Positions 29,306-33,438 of a stretch of DNA of 33,438 nt are shown one piece after another (positions within the stretch are counted from its first letter, which is position 1; each line of letters starts with the position of its first letter). The position numbers were made by a program, and so were the translations under genes. The DNA is taken from contig JACPZW010000071.1 in NCBI GenBank assembly GCA_016195265.1, positions 1 to 33,438 of the forward strand. Reading direction: 5' to 3'. Source of the stretch: Acidobacteriota bacterium. GTDB lineage: Bacteria; Acidobacteriota; Vicinamibacteria; Vicinamibacterales; CAVVIG01. The notes beneath the pieces were generated by a model that saw only the letters and a list, made by a program, of their open reading frames with translations, was not told where the DNA came from and did not search any database.

Positions 29306-30688
29306 TTGCCCTCACATACAACTGGTCGAGCACAGGGACACGGCGGTCACCGCCGCGAATCGCGCGGCGGTCCGCGACGCGGGTCCAGGCCGTCGCACGG
29401 CGGCGGCGCGCCGCACGCGCACAAGCCCAGCCGGCCCGGCATCACGCTCGAGCCGATTGTGTGCGACACGAATCCGGTGCCGTTCGCGTCGCTCGGGCTC
29501 GACCCGCGGCTGCTCGAAGGCACGCGCGATCTCGGCTGGGCGGACACGCGGCCGATTCAGACGGCCGTCATCCCGCTCGCGCTCGCCGGCCAGGATCTCA
29601 TCGCGTGCGCGGAGACCGGGACCGGCAAGACCGCGGCGTTCGTCGTGCCGACGCTGCAACGGCTGCTCACCGACGCAGCCTTGAAGGGCTGCGCTACGAC
29701 GCCGGGTGACGCAGCCCTAAAGGCCTGCGCTACGACACCGGCCTCGGATCAGGCCACGACGCCGGCCTCGGATCCGACTGTAGCGCAGGCCTTCAGGCCT
29801 GCCCACTCCCGCGTGCTGGTCCTCGCGCCGACGCGCGAGCTCGCGGTCCAGATCGAAGACGAAATTCACGGCCTCGCGTATCACACCAACGTCACGAGCG
29901 CCGCCGTCTATGGCGGCGTAGAGATGGGCATGCAGGAGCGCGCGCTGAAGGCGGGCGTGGACATCATCGTCGCGACGCCAGGCCGCCTGATGGATCACAT
30001 GCGGCAGCAGAACGCCGACCTGGGCGGCGTCGAGCTGCTGGTCCTCGACGAAGCGGACCGCATGATGGACATGGGCTTCTGGCCCGACGTCCGCCGGATC
30101 ATCACGGCGCTGCCGCCGGTCCGCCAGACGCTGCTCTTCTCGGCGACGATGCCCGAGGAGGTCGTGCACGACGCGCTGGAGATCACGCACGACGCGAAAT
30201 ACGTACAGGTCGGTCAACGGAGCGCGCCGCCCAAGAGCATCACGCACCGCGTCGAAGCGGTCGCCGCGTCGCACAAGGTCGAGTGGCTGATCGATCACCT
30301 GCGCCGGCCGGAAGGCCCCGTCCTGATCTTTTCGCGGACGAAGATCGGCGCCGATCGTCTCGCGCGGCGGCTCGCCGCCGCTGGCGTGAAGTGCACGGCG
30401 CTCCATGCCGACCGCAGCCAGGATCAGCGGCGCATCGCCGTCGAAGGCTTCAAGAGCGGCAAGTACAAAGTGCTCGTCGCGACCGACATCGCCGCGCGCG
30501 GGCTGGACATCGACGCCATCCACACCGTCATCAACTACGAAGTGCCGGACTCGCCCGACGCGTACGTGCACCGCGTGGGCCGCACGGGCCGCGCCGATCA
30601 GGTCGGCCAGGCGATCACGCTGGTCGCGCCGGAAGAGCGGCGCGCGCTCGCATTCCTTTCCAAGTCCGTCGGCGTTCGTCTAGAATGA
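29306..30688 (+). CDS. DEAD-box RNA helicase, RhlE-like, with a repeat-derived insert
   Basis: 460 residues from the TTG at 29306. The N-terminal 45 residues are Gly/His/Arg-rich. Helicase motifs run in order: IQTAVIP (Q motif, about 84-90), AETGTGKT (I, about 102-109), PTRELAVQI (Ia), TPGRL (Ib), LDEADRM (II), FSATMP (III), VLIFSRTK (IV), ATDIAARGLDID (V) and HRVGRTGR (VI). Such ATPases unwind short RNA duplexes during ribosome assembly or decay. Between motifs I and Ia, residues about 123-167 are an insert of alternating D-A-A-L-K-G/A-C-A-T-T-P-like units and an A-S-D linker that is absent from relatives. It is encoded by three REP-like repeats. The infA stop is ten bases upstream; the next gene overlaps the stop by four bases. 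Confidence 0.9.
   Translation: MPSHTTGRAQGHGGHRRESRGGPRRGSRPSHGGGAPHAHKPSRPGITLEPIVCDTNPVPFASLGLDPRLLEGTRDLGWADTRPIQTAVIPLALAGQDLIACAETGTGKTAAFVVPTLQRLLTDAALKGCATTPGDAALKACATTPASDQATTPASDPTVAQAFRPAHSRVLVLAPTRELAVQIEDEIHGLAYHTNVTSAAVYGGVEMGMQERALKAGVDIIVATPGRLMDHMRQQNADLGGVELLVLDEADRMMDMGFWPDVRRIITALPPVRQTLLFSATMPEEVVHDALEITHDAKYVQVGQRSAPPKSITHRVEAVAASHKVEWLIDHLRRPEGPVLIFSRTKIGADRLARRLAAAGVKCTALHADRSQDQRRIAVEGFKSGKYKVLVATDIAARGLDIDAIHTVINYEVPDSPDAYVHRVGRTGRADQVGQAITLVAPEERRALAFLSKSVGVRLE
29675..29802. repeat. Cluster of three REP-like elements inside the helicase gene
   Basis: Copies at 29675-29697 and 29711-29733 share the pattern GCAGCC-TTGAA/CTAAA-GG-CTGCGCTAC. A third at 29780-29802 is inverted, starting GTAGCGCAGGCC. 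Between the second and third copies a GCCTCGGATC segment is duplicated. Every copy is read in frame, so the cluster adds about 43 amino acids without a stop codon. The GTAG/CTAC end is the one seen in the REP-like elements of the intergenic regions. Confidence 0.75.
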
Positions 30689-30978
30689 GTTCGATGTCCG
30701 ATCCGTTCGGCACGTCGAATCCGGCGCCCGGCGCGCCCGTGACGCCCGCAGCCGCGGCGCCCGCGGCGGCGAACGTCGAGATGTCGCCCGCGGTGGCGCG
30801 CTTCAAGTCGTGCCGCTGGCGGCGTCCGCCGGAAGATGGCCCGGAATGCTGCGGCCACCGCGACGTCCTGCCGATCGCGGGGATCACCTTCAACCCTGAA
30901 GCCTGGTGTCCCGACTGCACGTTCTACAAACTCCGGCGCACGCCGAAGAAGCGCAGCCCGGACGACTATCGGTACTGA
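30685..30978 (+). CDS. Cys-rich small protein, probable zinc binder
   Basis: 97 residues. Its ATG overlaps the helicase TGA (ATGA), implying coupled translation; a second ATG at 30694 would remove three residues. The first 35 residues are Ala/Pro-rich and disordered. The rest has SCRW, ECCGHRD and WCPDC (Cys and His at about residues 43, 54-57, 74-77), a pattern that could form one zinc site. TAGAAT at 30681-30686 could also serve as an internal promoter. I do not recognise the family. Linkage with an RNA helicase suggests, but does not show, an RNA-related role. Confidence 0.65.
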   Translation: MSSMSDPFGTSNPAPGAPVTPAAAAPAAANVEMSPAVARFKSCRWRRPPEDGPECCGHRDVLPIAGITFNPEAWCPDCTFYKLRRTPKKRSPDDYRY

Positions 30979-31056
30979 AGGGCAGAGAGCAAAGGGCAAA
31001 GGGCAGGAGAAAGCCCGGCGCTCACGTTAACGATTTCTGCCCTCTGCCCTATTCAG
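30979..31056. repeat. Heptamer array with inverted arms (AGGGCAG family)
   Basis: The left arm (30979-31006) reads AGGGCAG, AGAGCAA, AGGGCAA, AGGGCAG with 7-bp period. After a spacer of about 30 bases the right arm (31036-31050) reads TCTGCCC TCTGCCC T, the exact inverse of AGGGCAG. The array lies between convergent genes, starts on the base after the upstream TGA and contains the TAG stop of the BRCT-TPR gene at its right edge. Confidence 0.75.
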
Positions 31057-32188
31057 AGAATTCTTTAGCCAGCTCCACCCACTCGCCCTGCGGCGCGAGC
31101 TGCTGATACGCGCGCCAGTGCGGCCGCGCGTCCTGCGAAAGGCCCATCTTCTCGAACGTGACGGCGAGGTAGAAGTGCGCGTCGGCGTAGAAGGGATTCA
31201 GCCGCAGCGCCTCGCGATAGCAGGCCAGCGCCTCGGGAAAGCGGCCGAGGTCGTGATAGATGTTGCCGAGGTTGAAATGGGCCTCGAAGAAATCGGACTC
31301 AAGCCCGATCGCGCGCTCGTAGAGCGCCTGCGCTTCCGCCAGCTCGTCGCGGCTGTAATGAATGTTCGCGAGGTTGATGATCGCGGCCACCAAATAGGGA
31401 TCGTACTCGAGCGCCTTCCGATACGCGGCCGCCGCTTCGCCCTGCGTCGATTCGCTGTCGTCGAGAAGCGACGCGGCGCGGAAGTACTCCTCGGCCAGCG
31501 CCGTGTCGCGCGTGAGCGGCGCGGACATGTCAACAGTGCCTACAGGGGGCGCGGACGCCGGCGGCGTGTCGCCCGCCGGGCGGCGCAGCGCGATGATCTT
31601 GGCCGGCGCCGCGTCGAGCCGGAAGTCGAATTCCAGCTGGCCCACGCGCGATGCGAGCAGCGTGCGCACGATGCTCCGGAATGACGCGCCCTGATCGAGA
31701 CCTTCGTTCGCCTGCTTGATGACGGCGACGTCCGGGAACGCGAAGAACGTATCGGCGTTGGTGCGCAGCATCGGGCGCAGCACGCCGCACTTCACGAGAT
31801 ACCGGACGTGATCCTCGCGCAGTGCGCGGTAGCGCGCCAGCAGGTCGCGCAGCGCGTTGTACTGGCGCTTCAGCGCGTCGGGCGTCGGCACGCCGGTCAG
31901 GCGGCAGAAGTCCTCTTCAGTGAGAATCCGGATCGCGACGCCGCCGGACTGCGCGTTCATCTCTTCGGCGCGCTTCAGTTTGTTGCTCTTGTCGGTCTGG
32001 CCGAAGCCCTCCGCGCCGACGACGAGCATCGTCGTCTTCGCGTTGACGTCGTCCGCGGTGGCGCCGCCGAGCCGCGCCACGAGCGCGCGCGCGTCGCGGC
32101 GGCCGAGCGAGCTGAGTTTGCCGGTGAAAACGACGAGCTGCCCTTCGAGCGGCGGGCAACCCGGCACATCAGGCGAGGATGAGGGCAA
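31049..32188 (-). CDS. BRCT + MerR-like helix-turn-helix + TPR protein
   Basis: 379 residues from a TTG at 32188; GTG at 32167 is an alternative. Residues about 13-95 form a BRCT domain like that at the C-terminus of DNA ligase LigA: LEGQLVVFTGKLSSLGR, ARLGG, TTMLVVGAEG, KLKRAEEM and ILTEEDFCRL. Residues about 105-185 resemble a MerR-like wing-helix segment (YRALREDHVRYLVKCGVLRP then FFAFPDVAVIKQANEGLDQGASF). Residues about 225-365 contain TPR helices (AAAAYRKALEYDPYLVAAIINLANIHY, AQALYERAIGLE, AHFNLGNIYHDLGRFPEALACYREALRLNP). DNA-repair or transcription-linked scaffolding is inference. The stop lies in a heptamer array. Confidence 0.78.
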   Translation of the reverse strand: MPSSSPDVPGCPPLEGQLVVFTGKLSSLGRRDARALVARLGGATADDVNAKTTMLVVGAEGFGQTDKSNKLKRAEEMNAQSGGVAIRILTEEDFCRLTGVPTPDALKRQYNALRDLLARYRALREDHVRYLVKCGVLRPMLRTNADTFFAFPDVAVIKQANEGLDQGASFRSIVRTLLASRVGQLEFDFRLDAAPAKIIALRRPAGDTPPASAPPVGTVDMSAPLTRDTALAEEYFRAASLLDDSESTQGEAAAAYRKALEYDPYLVAAIINLANIHYSRDELAEAQALYERAIGLESDFFEAHFNLGNIYHDLGRFPEALACYREALRLNPFYADAHFYLAVTFEKMGLSQDARPHWRAYQQLAPQGEWVELAKEFSE

Positions 32189-32257
32189 ACGGCCTCTCCG
32201 CTGAGACGCTAGGGGGACGAAACGAAACCAAAGATGATGGAGAATGAAAGCGAAGTC

Positions 32258-32310
32258 AAGGGACTTCGGATTTCAGATTTCGGACTTCAGATTTCAGATT
32301 CAAAGCTCAG
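32258..32310 (+). repeat. Heptamer array (ATTTCAG family) upstream of glucokinase
   Basis: Units ACTTCGG, ATTTCAG, ATTTCGG, ACTTCAG, ATTTCAG and ATTCAAA run with 7-bp period and belong to the family of the long array at 15980. The array ends about three bases before the glucokinase ATG, so it occupies the place of the leader. No promoter hexamer or ribosome binding site is otherwise visible. Only one arm orientation is clear. Confidence 0.7.
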
Positions 32311-32312
32311 TC

Positions 32313-33281
32313 ATGATACTCGCGGGTGACGTCGGCGGAACCAAGACGCTGCTCGGGCTCTTCGAACCGGACGCGGTGCGGCCGCGTCCGATCTCGGTGC
32401 GATCGTTCGGCACGCTCGACTACGACACGTTCGAGACGATGATTGCGGCGTTTCTCGCCGACGCCGCGATCGACGCCGCGCGGATCGGCGTGACGTGCCT
32501 CGGCGCCGCCGGACCTGTGACCGACAACGCCGCCGACCTGACCGCCGTGCCGTGGCGCGTGGACGGGGCGCGCATCCGCGCAACGACCGGCGCCGCGCGC
32601 GTCGTCGTGATCAACGACCTGCAGGCGATGGCGCAGGCCGTGCCGGTCCTGCAGGACGCGGAACTGTACGTGCTGCAACGCGGGGCGCGGGCGCCAGGCG
32701 GCAACATGGCGGTCATCGCGGCCGGCACCGGGCTCGGCGAAGCGCTGATCCACCACGTCGACGGCCGTTACGTGCCGGTGCCTTCCGAGGGCGGGCACGC
32801 CGACTTCCCGGCACGGACGGAACGGGAATTCGCGGTCGTCCGCGACCTGACCGCGCGGTACGGCCGCGCCGACGTCGAGCACGTCGTGTCGGGACGCGGC
32901 CTCATCAACATTCATCGGATGACGCATGCCGCGGCCTGCGGGGCGGCCGTCGACGTCGACGATCCGCACGCCGCGGCCGCCATCACGTCCGCGGCGCTCG
33001 ACCGGCGGTGCCCGGGATGCGTGGAGGCGCTCGATCTGTTCGTCGAGGCGTACGGCGCGCAGGCGGGCAATCTCGCGCTGCGCAGCGTCGCGACCGGCGG
33101 CGTCTTCATTGGCGGCGGCATCGCGCCGAAGATCCTGCCGGCGTTGACGTCGGGCGCCTTCATGCACGCGTTTCGGGCGAAGTCGCCGCTCGACGGTCTG
33201 CTCGGCGCCATGCCGGTGAACGTGATTTTGAACGCCGAGGCCGGGCTCCTTGGAGCCGCCGTCTTCGGGAGTCAGCTCTGA
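32313..33281 (+). CDS. glk: Glucokinase (ATP-dependent, Glk family)
   Basis: 322 residues from the ATG at 32313. It phosphorylates glucose to glucose-6-phosphate. ILAGDVGGTKTLLGLF (phosphate-1 loop) starts the protein; an upstream start at 32244 would only add residues translated from the heptamer array. VVINDLQAMAQAV carries the catalytic Asp. AAGTGLGEALIH is the glucose and phosphate-2 region, and EGGHADFPAR has the zinc-independent E-x-x-H pattern of E. coli-type Glk. GVFIGGGIAPKI is the adenosine motif. The enzyme is cytoplasmic and would feed glycolysis, alongside the transketolase elsewhere in the window. After the stop, CACAAAGGACACTAAGG, a short imperfect repeat, precedes the insertion element. 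Confidence 0.9.
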   Translation: MILAGDVGGTKTLLGLFEPDAVRPRPISVRSFGTLDYDTFETMIAAFLADAAIDAARIGVTCLGAAGPVTDNAADLTAVPWRVDGARIRATTGAARVVVINDLQAMAQAVPVLQDAELYVLQRGARAPGGNMAVIAAGTGLGEALIHHVDGRYVPVPSEGGHADFPARTEREFAVVRDLTARYGRADVEHVVSGRGLINIHRMTHAAACGAAVDVDDPHAAAAITSAALDRRCPGCVEALDLFVEAYGAQAGNLALRSVATGGVFIGGGIAPKILPALTSGAFMHAFRAKSPLDGLLGAMPVNVILNAEAGLLGAAVFGSQL

Positions 33282-33323
33282 GCGAACACAAAGGACACTA
33301 AGGGCCTGTCAGACAATTATTGA

Positions 33324-33438
33324 TTAACGGCGCCGCTTGGTGGTCGGGTGAATCGTATAGTTCCAATCGCCGTGAAAGTTGTGCCGCTCGAGCCGGATGG
33401 TCGCCATGCGGGCCTCGGAGATGGTGACGCCGTCAGGA
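33324..33438 (-). CDS. ISAzo13-family transposase, C-terminal fragment cut by the window edge
   Basis: The last 38 or so codons are inside the window, ending at a TAA (33326-33324). The visible tail contains ISEARMATIRLERHNFHGDW followed by N-Y-T-I. The ending H/F-H-G-D/E-W-N-Y-T-I is the characteristic C-terminus of ISAzo13-like DDE transposases. GGGCCTGTCAGACAATTATT at 33303-33322 is likely the element's terminal inverted repeat, which would place the boundary at about 33300, next to an ACACAAAGG repeat. The rest of the transposase lies beyond the right edge. Confidence 0.72.
   Translation of the reverse strand, partial: PDGVTISEARMATIRLERHNFHGDWNYTIHPTTKRRR

Noticed and set aside
32244..32312. 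Longer start for glucokinase
   Set aside because: The added residues (such as FQISDFRFQI) are translations of the heptamer array; the family starts at the ATG at 32313.

Overview
The window is visibly GC-rich and gene-dense, with genes on both strands. Gene content, many very short leaders, two kinds of dispersed short repeats and GC-rich codon use resemble soil Acidobacteriota (Vicinamibacteria-like). That placement is inference from style; no phylogenetic marker was compared. Both ends lie in insertion sequences: the start of an IS200/IS605-type transposase at the left edge and the C-terminus of an ISAzo13-type transposase at the right edge.

Layout. 1-734: IS200-like left end, then a DUF104/PIN toxin-antitoxin pair. 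937-1710: tRNA-Ser(CGA), tadA and tRNA-Arg(ACG), all on the minus strand, so the deaminase sits next to its own tRNA substrate. 1794-5384: secreted NagZ-like glycosidase, divergent from the molybdenum cofactor pair moaB-moeA. 5442-8471: zinc-ribbon membrane protein, a truncated DUF3291 gene, a basic small protein, a DapB-like dehydrogenase and a Phd/VapC pair. 8483-13905: secreted M1 aminopeptidase with a membrane protein, convergent and overlapping with a PafA-type phosphatase that follows an OmpR-type regulator. 14088-20150: transketolase, an unknown protein, a divergent isocitrate dehydrogenase-like gene, a PlsB-like acyltransferase and proline dehydrogenase. 20220-25053: a four-helix-bundle (S23/IVP) gene between inverted repeat arrays, an M20 peptidase, an SDR, a CCA-type nucleotidyltransferase and small proteins. 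25086-33281: an epimerase divergent from an acyl-activating/ACP/acyltransferase fusion, a YXWGXW-type protein, infA, a DEAD-box helicase, a Cys-rich protein, a BRCT-HTH-TPR protein and glucokinase.

Most genes are ordinary housekeeping or metabolic functions. The unusual layer is between them. First, AT-rich tandem arrays of 7- or 8-bp units sit tight against gene ends. Their unit sequence differs from locus to locus, but several share one geometry, two arms in inverted orientation. One pair of arms encloses the four-helix-bundle gene, suggesting a mobile cassette with empty derivatives elsewhere. Second, 23-27-bp palindromic REP-like elements occur singly or as inverted doublets. One cluster lies in frame inside the helicase, one doublet truncates the DUF3291 gene, and one supplies the nagZ stop codon.

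Regulation visible in the sequence is mainly a TAnnnT hexamer 6-10 nt before start codons without a Shine-Dalgarno sequence, which suggests widespread leaderless or near-leaderless transcripts. Most of the remaining large open frames are antisense shadows of these genes.
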